Assembly: GCA_022225965.2 (NCBI GenBank)
Contig: JAKJXP020000062.1
Span: 1 to 64,000, forward strand
Length of the DNA: 64,000 bases
Source: Diatrype stigma
Taxonomy: Eukaryota > Ascomycota > Sordariomycetes > Xylariales > Diatrypaceae
Reading direction: 5' to 3'
Shown in pieces: positions 10,556 to 22,839 of the stretch. The notes under the pieces are model-generated. The model worked only from the letters and a program-made list of their open reading frames with translations, searched no databases and was not told the origin of the DNA. Numbering within the stretch: position 1 is the stretch's first letter; every line of letters starts with the position of its first letter. Both the position numbers and the translations under genes were made by a program.

Positions 10556-11706
10556 ATGAAGGTTAGTGGCCCTAAAAGATATCTCAAATTACTTCAAAAA
10601 TTCAACGCGTGATCTGGTACTCAATGCCTCGTGGTTAGTTCCTTCCGCTTCGTGATTTTGATGTCGTCACGACATCATTGAATTTCAGCACCCCGGATTG
10701 TCGTGTTACCGGCGGATGCGATCTCTACACTACCAAGGCCTCTGGCTCCGAGAAGAAGCTCTATAAGAACATCGAGTGTTCCCTAGAGTCGCAACATGAA
10801 GCGCTCCTCAAGTTTGGCGCTTCACTTTCGCCTCCACAGCGGGAAGAATTAGCGGCGTCGATGAACTTGTCGCGGTCAAGTCCGTTTGGCCCATTAAGTG
10901 ACGTATGGAGTCGCCGAACATTCGCGTACCTAATCGCAACTCTTAATGCAAGCCACCCGGACTACGACTTCTCACATGTATTGCGACCAACAGACTTCCA
11001 CCGCGAGAAGGATCTACGCCGTCTGATGGCCAATTTCGACAGCACTTTGAACAACGTACGTCCAGTAGGCTCGTCATTACTCGCGCCGAACATCAACCCG
11101 TCTTATCATGGGTACAGCAGCTCTCCCATGGCGAACACCGCTAGTCTTCCTGGGAGTAGTCCGGTGTGGGGACCACACATGTGGGCCATGATAGATAAGG
11201 AGATGACCCTTAAGGACTGCTCCGCATTCTCGTACCAGCCCGCTGAGGACCCGTTCGATGGCGACGAGGCGGCGATCTGGAGACTGCACTATTTCTTCTT
11301 CAACCGGGCCAAGAAGAGAGTCGCATATTTGTATGTCAGGGGCCTGCCTATTATCGTGAATTCTCCTGCGCTTGCACCATCAAGACGAGGCAGCAACGGG
11401 ATTTCCAAGCGGCATGGCTCCACTCAGCCTAGCAGCAGCCTAGGAGCAAACAAGCGCGCGAAGTATTGGCTCGGAGACCACCTTGCAGATCGCATAGTAG
11501 TCACGGAGGAAGATGACGAAGAGGAAGATGCTGTCATGTGGGATCCCGATGAGGACATCGACATTGACCCCCTCAACGACCCAGACCCTTCAAGTGAGGA
11601 GGAGAGCGATATTTACGAAAGTAGCAGTGAGGAAAGCGAGGACGAGAAGCACGTCCCAAGTCGCGGTGGCAGCGAGGAGATAGCCGGTAGGATGGAAATC
11701 GAGTAA
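10556..11706 (+). CDS. MAF1: Maf1, repressor of RNA polymerase III
   Basis: Maf1 binds and represses RNA polymerase III when nutrients are short or under stress; it is controlled by TORC1/PKA phosphorylation and nuclear entry. Model: exon 1 10556-10561 (just ATG AAG), intron 10562-10638 (77 nt, GTTAGT...TTAG), exon 2 10639-11706; 1074 nt, 357 residues. Splicing yields MKFLPLRDFDVVTTSLNFST then PDCRVTGGCDLYTTKA, the conserved A box. The B/C boxes follow as PHMWAMIDKEMTLKDCSAFS and IWRLHYFFFNRAKKRVAYLY. Between the boxes is a Ser-rich linker with candidate phosphosites (NLSRSSPFGPLS). The tail after about residue 285 is strongly acidic (EEDDEEEDAVMWDPDEDIDI), usual for fungal Maf1. Without the 6-nt exon there is no ATG for the conserved N-terminus, so the micro-exon is well supported. 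Confidence 0.95.
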
Positions 11707-13776
11707 AGCCTGTACGAAAGTCAGGTATCGTGTTTCACCGGTATTTCCATTCAAGACATCTACCATGAAACAGATGCATGGGCCGTCATTCTATCGTTGT
11801 TTTTAAGGCAACGTCACGGTTTTCCTTAACTATCCATGTATTTTGTATTTCTTGGCGCTTGCGGGCTTTGGGGTTAGAGGCGAGCCCTGAGACACATGAT
11901 ACCACAGTGTTTTCTCAGGCTTGCCTATTTATGCCCTTCTTACACGGGTTATTTCAACGGATCAACAGGACATGGTTGGTTGAAAATGGTTAATGGTTGG
12001 TCATGAGGCTCGGCGTCGGCCGGCTGGCTCATCCAATCAGTATGATTTTCGTCAGGCTTGATTAAGCTCTTTTATAACACATGGGCGTTTCGGTATTATG
12101 TTACGATAGGTGTCTTTTTAATGAAATGAAATGGCATTAAATCACCAGTTGCGGTGTTTCAAGTTACTAACCGCCTCGACTTACCTAGTGTTATAAGATG
12201 CTGTCTATTTCTAGGTTTGATATGGAGTCTGCATATTTCTGGAGGGTTACCAAAACAAGAGAGAAAAGAAAAAGAAAAAGGGGGGGACTGCATGCATAAT
12301 GTTAGCCCAAAAATTCAAAGACAACGAATGTTGCTTGCTTATTATAAATTATTGCCGGAAATTTTGAAGTACGACAACATGGAGGATATTGAAGCAATAT
12401 TGAATGGGATAGAATTGGCGAGTTTCGTAATGCCTCATATCGAAACGGGTGAATATATCACTGAACATATTAATAGTTACTGATGTTCTCGTCGAACCGG
12501 TTGGGCTGCCCCCTGTAACCTGTATCAATTCATACAGTTGTTGCCAATGTTTTCCCGTCCAGAGAAATATCACAGGGAACTATATTTGAACCTGATTCAT
12601 TTGGCAAATAGAACTACTCTTTCGAAGTTCGCCTTTGGCTCAATAACTGGCTTTGAAGTCAAGGGCTCAGCCAGTGCTGTAAAGATCGGCATGCGCCTCG
12701 ACCTCGTCGTGGAATAACAACCTACGAAAGTTGTTCAATGAGAAGGGATAGGCATCTCCACTACCTGCTTCTTATCACGGGTTCCTGGGCTTTTGACCCA
12801 ATAATCGACGCCGGGGTCCATATGAGGCGAGAATCTGATTCATCATATTGCATACCTCTCCTATCGCCTCACACATTGGGCTTTATGCAACATACTCATT
12901 TGTCTCGAGACCTAAGGCTGAAATTTCAAATGTTGGACCCTCTTACGGCCTACAGCTATCTACGGAAAACAAGCTCGGGCTGGCTGGGGCGGTTTTAGGC
13001 ATTGACCTTTTTCCTTGGGGTTATCAGTCTCGCAAGTGAGCTGGGCCTCCACAGATTCGATATGGGGGAGGAGAGCCGCATATTATTCGTCAGATAGACG
13101 CCGGCCTGGGCACACAAGTAACAAAAGAATCCTGCCATTTCCAAGAAACTGGGAATGTTACATTTCTTGTGAAGCCATCACTCAAGTTGTATAACCCTCA
13201 CCTCCTGAAGAATGTTGTTTACCTCGCCTGTCCTCTCCGTACCCACCGCGGTTACCAAGATAATTAATTTGGTTTAGGGTCAGCGCAAGTGACGTGACGT
13301 CCTTTCCTGCAATGCCGTCCGTTTGCTGTCGCGGATTATATCAATAAATGTGTTCCCGTTGGTTGCCGCCCTAGAGTAGGGCGAGCATTTTGCCAACGCA
13401 TTCTTGCACCGTCCAAACAGATTCGCCGATGATAATTGGAAAGCTCCAGCCGTCATGACATGCAGTTCGCCAGCCAGGAGTCAGGATGGCCTTTCCCGCT
13501 GCACTAGTCCCTTTGCTACGGCCAACCAACCCAATATGTGCCCAAGAAAGTCCATATTTAAAAACCATCCTGCCTTAGCCTTTCTTCTCTCTTCCTCTGA
13601 TCTCCCCCCTTTTTCCCCATCTACCCCATACTCCCTCGACTAGTACAATAACACACTGGTGTAATTGCCCTCTTATTGCTCATGATCTCGTCAGTAGGAC
13701 CCAGAAGATAAGAAAGAAGGGAGAGACCCTTGAAGAGAGGAGTAGAAGACAAGAATAGAAACAGATCGCAGACACG
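11707..13776. other. 2-kb spacer, no gene recognised
   Basis: Moderately AT-rich DNA between MAF1 and the SET-domain gene. A 63-codon ATG frame at 12292-12483 (MHNVSPKIQRQRMLL...) could be a small helical peptide, but it lacks any family match and has AT-leaning codons. Further short frames at 12738-13039 and 13404-13643 look like chance. The last 150 bp before 13777 is purine-rich (gaagaaagaag-type), as in many fungal 5' UTRs. Confidence 0.45.
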
Positions 13777-15552
13777 ATGATGTCGATCCTATCACGCACC
13801 CCAACCCACATCCACCACCGACGGTCCGGCAGCCGCCCAGTCTCCTGGGCATCATCAAGCCAGAACTACGATGAAGAGTTATTGACGGAGGACGACGTGG
13901 GGTCGTCAGCGGGGAGTGCGTTCCCATACCCCATGCCCCATGCCCCATGCCTCATGCTTTCCATGACCCATGGCCCATAAGCTATGATCCCCGCTCCCCT
14001 CGTATCCCCTACCCCCTACCCCCTACCCATTGTGCATCCACCCAAAGTATATTTCTTCTAACCTTCCGAGAAAGGTGCCCATGCTGCCGCCACCCCGCCT
14101 CCCGAGCCCATAGTCGAGGTCCGCTCCGCCGGTCCGATGGGCGATGGCCTCTTCGCGACGCGAGCCATCAAGTGGGGCACGACGCTGTTCACGGAATCGC
14201 CGATCCTTATGCTCACTCCCTCGCCATCATCACCACCGCCACCACCACCGTCGCCCTTCCTGTCCCTCCCCTCCGGCAAAACCAAGAGTGCCAACAACGC
14301 CAACACCAACCCGCAAGACGCGGCGATGACGACGGATCCGTCGGACTTCTGCCGCATGCTCCGCGCGCGACAGCAGGGCCTTGCCGGCGAACCCGGACCG
14401 GACGCGCTGCTCCGCCGGCTCGACCAGCTGCACTGCAACCCGGCGCACGTGAGCGCCGCGACGCGCGCGCGCGTGCGCCAGTGGTACAGGGACCACGGCG
14501 CGACCAACGCGCGTGGCGAGGTGCTCAAGGGCAAGAAGCTGCAGGACGCCACGAGGGTGCCCGTCCGCCGCTTCGGCACCTACCTGACCAACCGGGTGCC
14601 GGTCGAGACCCCGGTGCCGGACACGGACCTGGACCGTGCCTCGACGGCAACAACAACGAAGACAGCCGGTGCGGTAGGAACAGGCATAGGCAGCATCTCC
14701 GCCGCCGTGTTCCCCCTCTACAGCCGCATCAACCACGCCTGCACGCCCAACGTGCGCCGCGCCTGGGACCCGCGCGCCCGCCTCCTGACCGTCTACGCCG
14801 TGCGCGACGTCGCGGCCGGCGAGCAGGTCCTCGCCAGCTACGTGGACCGGTACGCGTGCCGGACGCGGGCGCAGCGGGCGCGGGACCTGGCGCAGCTCTC
14901 GTTGTCATTGGGCGAGACCGGACAACAGGAGGCCTTCGTGTGCACGTGCCGCGCCTGCACCGACCCGGACATTGAGGCCATGCGCTGCCGCGCCCTCGTC
15001 CTCAGCCGCGGGCTCGCCCACTACGAAAACCCCGTCGCGCGCTCGGTTGGGGCCGCGATCGGTGCTAGCATTGGGAACGGCAGCGGCGGGAGTGGGGACT
15101 GCGTCTACGTCCCCCGTGATGCTGGGGAGGCCCGCGCGTGGGCGGAGGAGCTGGCGGAGTTGTTGGAGAGGCAGGGGTTGTGGGGGCCGGAGCTTTGTAA
15201 GATGTGGGTGTTTTATCTTTTCTTCTTTTTTCCCCCTGCCCCTCCCTCCTCCATTCGTCTTTATATATGAACAAGCAAGCATTATCATCCCATACTAACC
15301 CGTGCCTGCCTACCTATCCACCACAGATACCGGGAGGCCTCTAAGTATAGCCTGGAGACGGGCGAGTTCCAGAAAGCCCTCGATTTCGCCTACAAAGAAG
15401 TCGACCTTGCGCGGTGCATGGTGGGCACCGACTCGGAGTACCTTGGCAAGGACGCGCAGGATGCCGATGCCTGGGTGAAGCAGCTTCAGAAGGAACGCTT
15501 TCGAAATCTGCGGCAGTTCTGGGAACGTGGCCCTTCTCGACGATCCCAATAA
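13777..15552 (+). CDS. SET-domain protein (SMYD/SET5-like lysine methyltransferase)
   Basis: A probable protein-lysine methyltransferase of the split SET type. Proposed exons: 13777-13915, 14075-15203, 15327-15552 (1494 nt, 497 residues). Intron 1 (159 nt) has donor GTGCGT, branch CTAAC and acceptor AAAG. Intron 2 (123 nt) has donor GTGGGT, branch ACTAAC and acceptor ACAG. The SET core begins EVRSAGPMGDGLFATRAIKW (S-adenosylmethionine loop). The middle inserts are Pro-, Ala- and Thr-rich. The catalytic block is SRINHACTPNVRRAWDPRAR then YAVRDVAAGEQVLASYV. Post-SET zinc ligands are seen in CTCRACTDPD. The C-terminal helices (YREASKYSLETGEFQKALDF) are TPR-like, as in SMYD/SET5 relatives. A stronger-looking donor GTAAGA at 15196 gives the wrong phase. 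Substrate unknown. Confidence 0.88.
13927..14027. repeat. heptanucleotide and CCCCTAC repeats inside intron 1
   Basis: Intron 1 of the SET-domain gene contains consecutive CCCCATG units (about 13927-13955), a looser CCCATGG stretch, then CCCCTAC units (about 14007-14027). They lengthen the intron without altering donor, branch or acceptor, and would be expected to vary in copy number. Confidence 0.8.
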
Positions 15553-15843
15553 AGTGAAGGGGTGAAGAACCGGGTCCTTCTGTATTTTTTGGATGTAGGA
15601 ACAGTTTATTCTTAGGGATTAGTTAGTTGTAGTAGTAATAATGGAATCATACAATATGCTAGATCGGGATTGCGATTCGAAGTATGGGGCCTCGTTTAGT
15701 TCGGAGTTGATATGGTAGAGTATGACATATATTGTCGCTTCTATAGCAAAAGAAACCTGGTTTAGCGTATCTATATGGGCAAGTTAACTCCTCTTAGTAT
15801 TGTAACATCATGATGAGATATTCTGCAAAGTCTATTCGCCCTG

Positions 15844-17711
15844 CTATGTAGGTGAAGTTGACCCCTCCTGGGGTGTAGGCGTCTTAGTAGTCTTGTGTCC
15901 CAACCAGAAGAACGCCACGACGGCCGCAGACGCCGTCCACAGGCCGAAGCTCCAGGTCGTGGTGCCCCAGCCGGCCCCAGCGAGGACGTAACCAGACCAG
16001 AGCGGGCCGACGGTACCGCCGAGGGCGAAGGCCATGGTCCATAGGCCGTAGCCGAGGCCGTAGATGCCTTTGGCGCCGAAGATGCCCGGGTGCGCGGCGG
16101 CCAGGGCGTCGATGACGTAGCTGACCTCGGCCATGAGCGGCGTGTTGGCGAAGGTGAAGGCGCAGCCCAGCAGGGCGAGGAGGAACCCTAGCAGCACCTT
16201 GTCGCTGGTCGTGTCGGTGTCCACGAACCGGAGGCAGATTAGTAGAGGCACCGAGGCGCAGAATCCCCCAAATGTCGGCCACCGCGCCCCGTACCGGTCC
16301 GAAAGCCAGCCTACTAGCGGCGACACGAACGACGGCAGGAAGATCGCCAGAAAGAGAATCCCTGCAGCCGTTGACGTCCAGCCGAACGTGGCTTGGAGGA
16401 AAAGAGCCAAGACAGCGTCGAATCCCATCCTGTGAATACGGTTAGAGGAGGGTGGGTGAGCTCGGCTTGGAGTTTTTAGGAAGGTTTGAGGTGCAAATTA
16501 TGGCAAGGGGACTATCCAGGGGCAAACAAAAGCATATAAAACGTACATGACACTGGCTCCGACTACAATGCCGTAGAGCGAAGCCAAGAGCCTTGGGGAC
16601 TTCAACAGCATAAGGACAGCGTCCTTCTTGCGCCATCGCTGACTAGCGGATGATGGAGTTTGAGGGCGAGGATTGTTAGGTTTCGAAACCTCCTCACGAG
16701 GTACAGCCTCTGACTTTATCTGCTGCGCTGAATCCTTCGTGGAAGTATAACCCGTCGGCGCTGACTGCGCATTGCCAGGTCCGCTAGGGTCCGATGTTAC
16801 ACCTGTCTCAGCCGCCGCCAAGGGGTTAGCCTTCTCAACGTCGGGCCCCGGCTCCGGGTCGCTTTCAGCTTCTGGTAGCCATTGCCAGGCCACCTTCTTC
16901 TCGATCATAGCTAATCTCATCAAGATATCCAAGGCAACGATGCCGAAGGCGATGTAGAAGACGGCATAATACCCACAAGCCTCGTACACGGCACCGCCCA
17001 CGACGGGGGCTATCATGAGGCCGACAGCCATAGCGACGTTGACATAGCCCATGGCAACCCCGGCTGCATTTCCCATCGTGTCTACGAGCAGAGCGCACCC
17101 CACGCTCCAGACTATGGCGGCGCTGAGTCCTTGTAGGAGGCGCCCTACGACCAAAAGGCTGATCGTCCTACCCAGACACAGAAGCAGAGTCGATGCCGTC
17201 AGCATCACCAGCCCAATCAGCAGAGGCCATCGCCGACTCGGCGAGTGGTCGGCGTAGAGGCCGAACACGGGACTTCCGACAAGCAGGGCCAGACTGTAGC
17301 AGGCCAGGAGGAGGGAGGTCCATCGCTGCACCTGCTCTTCTGGAATGCCCACTTGGATCGTCAGGGAGAAGGGGATGACGGGGATGATCAGGGCATAGAA
17401 GAAGATGTCTGTGAATATAGCCAAGCTGACTATACAATACAGAATTGAGAATCAGCACATACAGAAGTTGAGCCTGGAGGTTGAAGGTTGTAGAGATCAT
17501 CTTTGTCACGTGGGATTGCTCTCCGCTCTGACGAACCGGAGCGAGACATTTGTAACAAGGTAAAGGAATAGGCATGTGGAACTAGGTACTACGCACCAGT
17601 AAGGACTATGGTGAGCGTCGAAGAGCGCTGTTTGAGCAGATACGGGGGCTTGGACGAAGTGTTCTTGCTGGTCCCCGAGAGGAACTGCCGCACATTGGCG
17701 AGAAGGGCCAT
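15844..17711 (-). CDS. MFS transporter, DHA1-type drug:H+ antiporter-like
   Basis: A 12-helix major facilitator. Model on the minus strand: exon 1 17711-17597, intron 17596-17430 (167 nt, GTGCGT...ATAG), exon 2 17429-16547, intron 16546-16430 (117 nt, GTACGT...ACAG), exon 3 16429-15844; 1584 nt, 527 residues. Exon 1 gives MALLANVRQFLSGTSK and RSSTLTIVLT, which joins VSLAIFTDIFFYALIIPVIP, the first helix. Motif A is seen after helix 2 as GLYADHSPSRRWPLLIG and in the second half as GWLSDRYGARWPTFGG. A long polar loop (about residues 220-290, rich in Ser/Pro/Lys) separates the halves. The second half ends in GLWTASAAVVAFFWLGHKTT. The family handles toxins, drugs or monoamine-like solutes; the substrate cannot be read from sequence. 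No biosynthetic genes lie next to it. Confidence 0.9.
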
Positions 17712-18074
17712 ATGAAGAAATTGAAGCGATCTACCCTAAACGAACAAATAACTAACCAATCTTCATATAAGTATACACACAATGTACAATATCCGCCTGG
17801 ATAAAATATGACGCATGCTATATACTACGGCATTCAGGGGCATCAATTTCTTGAAGACGAACGTAGGCACGGACAGAGAAGCCTAAGCCGAAAGTCCGGG
17901 GAAGCATCGTTTTATGAAACTTACAAAGCGCAGCCACCCACTAACTATCGTTAAGTCGTATCTGACAAGAGAACTAGAGACAGAGAACTACACCAACTGA
18001 CAAGAAATGCAACTCGACTTGCGGAGCCCGCGGCGCCCAGGAACGCGCCGGAAACCAGGGGTTTCTTAGCCCTA
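17712..18074. other. promoter of MFS gene and junction with AT-rich block
   Basis: A 363-bp spacer upstream of the minus-strand transporter. Base composition is normal up to about 18070, then falls abruptly where the MULE-1 inverted repeat begins. No gene is seen. Confidence 0.6.
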
Positions 18075-18134
18075 CATATAGAGACCTGCTATTGGGGCTG
18101 TCTTAATTTTACTCTTGGGCTGTATCCATATCTT
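18075..18134 (+). repeat. MULE-1 left terminal inverted repeat
   Basis: Sixty bases containing GAGACCTGCTATTGGGGCTG and CTTGGGCTGTATCC. Compared with the right copy, it keeps C or G at seven inner positions where the right copy has T or A, so it is the less mutated end. Confidence 0.9.
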
Positions 18135-18560
18135 GCCAATTGTCGGACCCATAGTACAAAGTTAGAACCCCTTTATATAGTTACTTGTTATAATTATTAA
18201 TATCGTACTTAAAATAAATCATTCGGAATTATATCGTTATTTGCAAGTTTTATATATTATTATAATACCAATATAATACCAACGCAAAACCGGAAATTAA
18301 AAACTTAGCTGAAAATTATATTATATAATATAATAATAAACCTTATAACTATATAGCCTTAATTATTTTTTATAACGGAAATTATATAGCCTTAATTATT
18401 CTTTATAATAGCTTTAATTATTTTTAGTTAAATTAATCGTATTATTCGTTAAATCGATTGTCGTATTTTATAAAGCAAAATCGTTAATATTATGCCACTT
18501 TTCGAATTTTATTGCAGCCCGATTTTCAGCGCTTAGTTCGGGCTTGGCCCGGTATGCCTT

Positions 18561-18597
18561 TGGGGGTGCCGGGGGTGCCGGGGGTGCCGGGGATGCC
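18561..18597. repeat. GGGGTGCCG short tandem repeat
   Basis: Three to four consecutive 10-bp units (GGGGGTGCCG) stand out as a GC-rich islet in the AT-rich block, close to the left end of MULE-1. They may be remnants of the unmutated element sequence. Confidence 0.75.
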
Positions 18598-18784
18598 AGA
18601 GTGGGTATAGGTGCCGCGGCATGTAGCGCTTGCTGGTTACGTAAGAGCCCCTAAAGGGTCTTCGATATGGCGGTGCCCGTAATCGCAAAAGTTATCGTAA
18701 GTATAGGTTTAGGTATGGGCGTAGGCGGACCTATTATTCCTCCCTTTCTTTCCTTTCCTTCCTTTTCTTCCCTGTTACCGCGAG

Positions 18785-18886
18785 CATTAGCACGGGAGAC
18801 ATTAGTACGGGGGGCGCTAATACGGAAGGCGCTAGTACGGGAGGCGCTAATACGGGAGGCGCTAATACGGAAGGCGCTAAAACGGC
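18785..18886 (-). repeat. 15-bp coding-type tandem repeat, MULE-1 3' region
   Basis: About seven 15-bp units (type GGCGCTAATACGGGA). On the minus strand, the sense strand of the transposase, they read as a repeating five-residue pattern R-I/T-S-A-S/F/P. The unit length is a multiple of three and the frame is open across the array. It lies about 1.1 kb downstream of the transposase core; MULE-2 has a different in-frame array at the same relative place. Confidence 0.8.
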
Positions 18887-20019
18887 CGCATTAAGTGCCG
18901 CTTTATATAAGGGCGGGATTATTATTATCCGAATCGAGATTAATGATTTCTTTTTATTATAAGGATTCGCGGCAAAAGGTAAAATAAAGCTTTTATCGCC
19001 GGTATTTAATAACCCCTTAAAAAAATTATAAAAAGATAACCGCGCCGTTTTAAAGGCGCTTATGGGGCTTTTATATATGGGATTTTTTAATGGTTAATAA
19101 CGAAATATTAATGGCTAGGTTTTTATTCGTTAATTATTAAGAGTTTATATTATTTATTTTTAGGAACTTTATATATGGCTTATCGTCGATAAGCTCGATG
19201 TTTTTTAGGATTTTATAAGCGCATAAAAATTCGTATTAATTAATAAACGGGCAATCAATTCGGAAATAAAGAAATAATGGCTTTAAAAAAGGCCGCGTTA
19301 TAAAAAATAAAATAACGAAGGCTTTACGATATTAAATTGTTATAAAATTAATAGCCTTATATAAATAAACCATTATAAAAATTCCAAGCTATTCGCGGTT
19401 AATAAACTTTCGCCGAAAGCGGTTACTTTATAAATTAAAGGAATTGCGGTATTTATTTGTTATCCCTTTAATTATTCGTTTTAAGGCGTTCGAAATACGT
19501 AATAAATTCCCGCGGCCGTCGATTAAATATGCTTTAATATAGCGATAATTCGATTCGATAAAAAAGGTAATTCGAATTTCGAAATTGCGATATCGTAAAA
19601 TATAATAATTCGCTTATTTATATCGAAAAAAAAATAAGTATTTTTGAAATATTTAATAATAGCTACTTAGTTTTTAAACTTTTCGCAAAAAGTATTTTAA
19701 GTTTCGTTTATTTCTATTTCCGTTTAAAAATAAATTATATATTACTAATATATAAGAACCCCTTTTCGAAAATAAAGTATATTGCCAAATAAGCTTAGCA
19801 GCTTTGGGCCATTTATGCGAACGAAACGGTTAAGCTTTTGGAATTTTTCGCGATTATCGGAATTCTTAAACTTATCGACGAAAGTTTCGGCATTTTTAAT
19901 TGGTTTATTGGAATTATCGGTTTCGCTATTGCTGATATCGTTATTTTCGTTATTAGCCCTTTTTTTGCTTTTATCGGATTTAAATTGTAAAGGCTTAAGT
20001 TACGAAAGTTTTTTTTACT

Positions 20020-20330
20020 TACGTTTAATATATAATATTACGTTTTTATTAATATAAAAAATGCAAATTTGCTGTTAAACATTAGAAAGGAATTGTTTTG
20101 TTGCTTTTTTAAATTCCTTTTAGAAATTTAAAACAAATACGTCGGATTTAAAAGCGCTCATTCCGATTAAAAGTTTTACGTAATTCTTTATAAACCAATC
20201 GTATTATACTTGCGACTTATTCGGTATTATATCGAAGCATTTATTAAACGTTAATTCCGTATAAGTAATTTTTATAACGTTAAAAAACGACATATAAAAG
20301 CGGTTCGTTTTATACGTATTATTAAAATTA
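20020..20330 (-). pseudogene. MULE-1 transposase core relic
   Basis: On the minus strand the frame around 20328-20300 reads NNTYKTNRF, the segment around the first catalytic acidic residue of Mutator transposases (normally Asp at the first Asn, a G-to-A change). The frame at 20075-20040 reads QICIFYINKNV, the conserved C-x2-H-type segment with His changed to Tyr (CAT to TAT). Stops interrupt the frame throughout, so the gene is dead. The copia insertion lies directly upstream of this core, separating it from the N-terminal part, which should be in 26618-27400. Confidence 0.8.
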
Positions 20331-20495
20331 GAAATTAGCGGATATTGCTTTTATATATCGATACATTAGGAATAGATCCATATAACAGCCGCTATACGGC
20401 CCGAATCGCTTTTTTCGTATTTAATACGATAAGGATATTTTTAATCTCGAAAATGCTTAATAAAAGCTTAGGTAAATATAAAACTATCGAATTTA

Positions 20496-20678
20496 ATGGT
20501 TATATTTCAACGCGCTAATACGCGTTGCCATTATGTAAGCAAGTTAGTTCTATATAACTGCAGGCTTCCGCCTGTAATTCCTTAAATAGATTTCTTTTTA
20601 TCTTAAACATTTTAATATATAACCGTTTTATTTAATTATTATTTGCTTTTTTTAATTATACGTACGTATTTACTAATA
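20496..20678 (+). repeat. copia 5' LTR
   Basis: 183 bp, the same length as the 3' copy. Shared blocks include ACGCGTTGCCATTAT, TGCAGGCTTC(C/T)GCCTGTAATT and ATTATACGTACGTA. Differences are nearly all transitions. Confidence 0.93.
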
Positions 20679-22839
20679 TTAATTAATATTGCTAAATATT
20701 AATAATATAAATTAATAAGGTAAAAAAGTTATTATTACGATATTAAAGATATTGTGATAATATTATAATTCCTTTTTATTTTTATATGCTTATATTTCGA
20801 ATTTTATTCTTATTATCATTTTCGTTAATAGCTATATCGGAATATAAATAGGCCGAAACCTCGGCCTAAAATATTGCTAGCAATATATAAATAAGCCTTT
20901 TTAATAATCCTTTAAGAATCGACCTTATTATTTCAAAAGTTTAGGCATAATTGCTTAAATTAATTTCTATTATTACGAATCGCCCATTAGCGATATTTAA
21001 TTATTTTAATCCGATAGTAATTAATTAGGAAAAGTTCGACTCGGATATAATAAATTACCGTTAAAAGTTAATATAGGTACTAATAATGCTGGCCGATTTT
21101 GAAAATATGGATTCGAGTACTTTTAATGTTCGAATATCCGAAAAAACGTTCGAGAATTATTAAAGCCGGCTGTAAGGCTTTACGGTAAGAAACTTTAAAA
21201 TAATGCCATTTTTATTACGAATTAATTTAAAGAATGCATTTATATAATAAAGGATTTACGTTAATAAAGGCAATATTAAGTTTAATAAAGTTTTTGCCGA
21301 TTTCGTTATTACGAAAATATTTCTTATTTGGGATATGAAAAAATTAAAGGCAATTAAAGCTAAATAATTTAATGCATTAACATGAAAAATATTAATAATC
21401 GAAACCGATTAAGGGACCGTATATCTCCCGGAATGCCTTTAGAGCCAAATCCGCCCCCGGTTATTATATATACCAATAGGCGAATTATTTAATTCTTTCT
21501 TATTTTATAACCCGTTTTTGCTGCGCCGCCTTATATTTTAAACCTAATCCCAGTTCGATTCGAATTAATAATTCGCTTTTGGAACCTTTGGTACTTAAAG
21601 TTTCCAAGAATTATTAATTGGGTTTAAAGGGAACTTTAATTATTCGGACCAACGCTTTAATTTCCGAACCAATTAATATTCGGGCTTATGCGCCGATTTT
21701 TGCCCTAATCCTTGCCTTAATTAATAGCAACCGCCTCCGCCGCTTTAGGGATATTATGGCCAACCGTTTCCGGGATATTTAATTTAATTAGGATATTCTC
21801 TAATGGGATTTCTTCCGTACCCTAGTTATTTATATATGGGTTATAATACGGCATATAACCTATAGGCCCTTTATATACTAGGATAGGAAAACCTTTACGT
21901 ATCGCCGTATCCGACGGTTAAGGCGAACGACCCAATTAAAGGAAATATGCCCCTTTAGGATTACCCCAAACTGAATTTTCGACCCGACTAATAACCAAAC
22001 CCTTTTTCCGGACGCCCAAATAAAAAACAGGAACTATCCGGTTCCCTAGGTTCCTTAAAATCACTAAAAGGTTCCGGTTTTTTTTTTTTCGATAGCACCA
22101 TTACTTACGTTAAAATTAATTTTTATGCCGGTCGGTAATTAAATTTAGCTAATATATTATAATATTCCGCCGGTACGAATTTAAAATAAAATGTACCTAT
22201 TAATTATTATCGGATATTTTAAAAAGGCTTAAAATAACGAAAACAATTATATAAGGAAAATGTATAACATTTTGGAAAACAAGTTTAGATTTTTTCTAAA
22301 CGTTTATTATATTACGGATATCCGTTAAATTTAATTTTACGCCGTATTTTTAATTATCCTATTAAAACGAATTGTTATTTATTTTTTATATAATATATTC
22401 CGTTATTGGTGCTTTATCGATATGTATTTCGCTATGAAACGTTATTTTAATACGGAACAGAATAAGGTTTAATATTACCTTAATTGGATCTCGATTATTT
22501 TTTTCGGAATTAAAGCCGATAAAAATAATTAAGGCAAGTTAAATTTGGAAATGCTTTAAGCCATATTCGATAAACTTTTTTTATGCCAAAAAGCATTAGG
22601 ACCCGATTTTAAAAGGGAATAATAACTTATTGCCGCAATTTATCGTATATACCGCAACGTGTTTTAATTTTAGCATGCATTTTTCGAACTTTTTATTAGG
22701 TTTAAAAATATAGCTAGCAAGTTCCGTACATTTATTGGCACTTATAAAAATCTTAAAGATATACCGCGGCAATACCTAATTAATAAAAGTAATAATAATA
22801 ACGATAACGATAACGAATCTGGCCAATATTACGTCGATC

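Noticed and set aside
12292..12483. 63-codon ATG frame that might encode a small helical protein
   Set aside because: Too short and without family support; kept only as a remark in the spacer entry.
13947..14975. 342-codon frame overlapping the SET gene
   Set aside because: Another frame of the same DNA; Arg/Pro/His-rich and lacking the SET motifs.
19782..20057. 91-codon Leu/Ser-rich frame in the AT-rich block
   Set aside because: Antisense of the MULE-1 transposase region.
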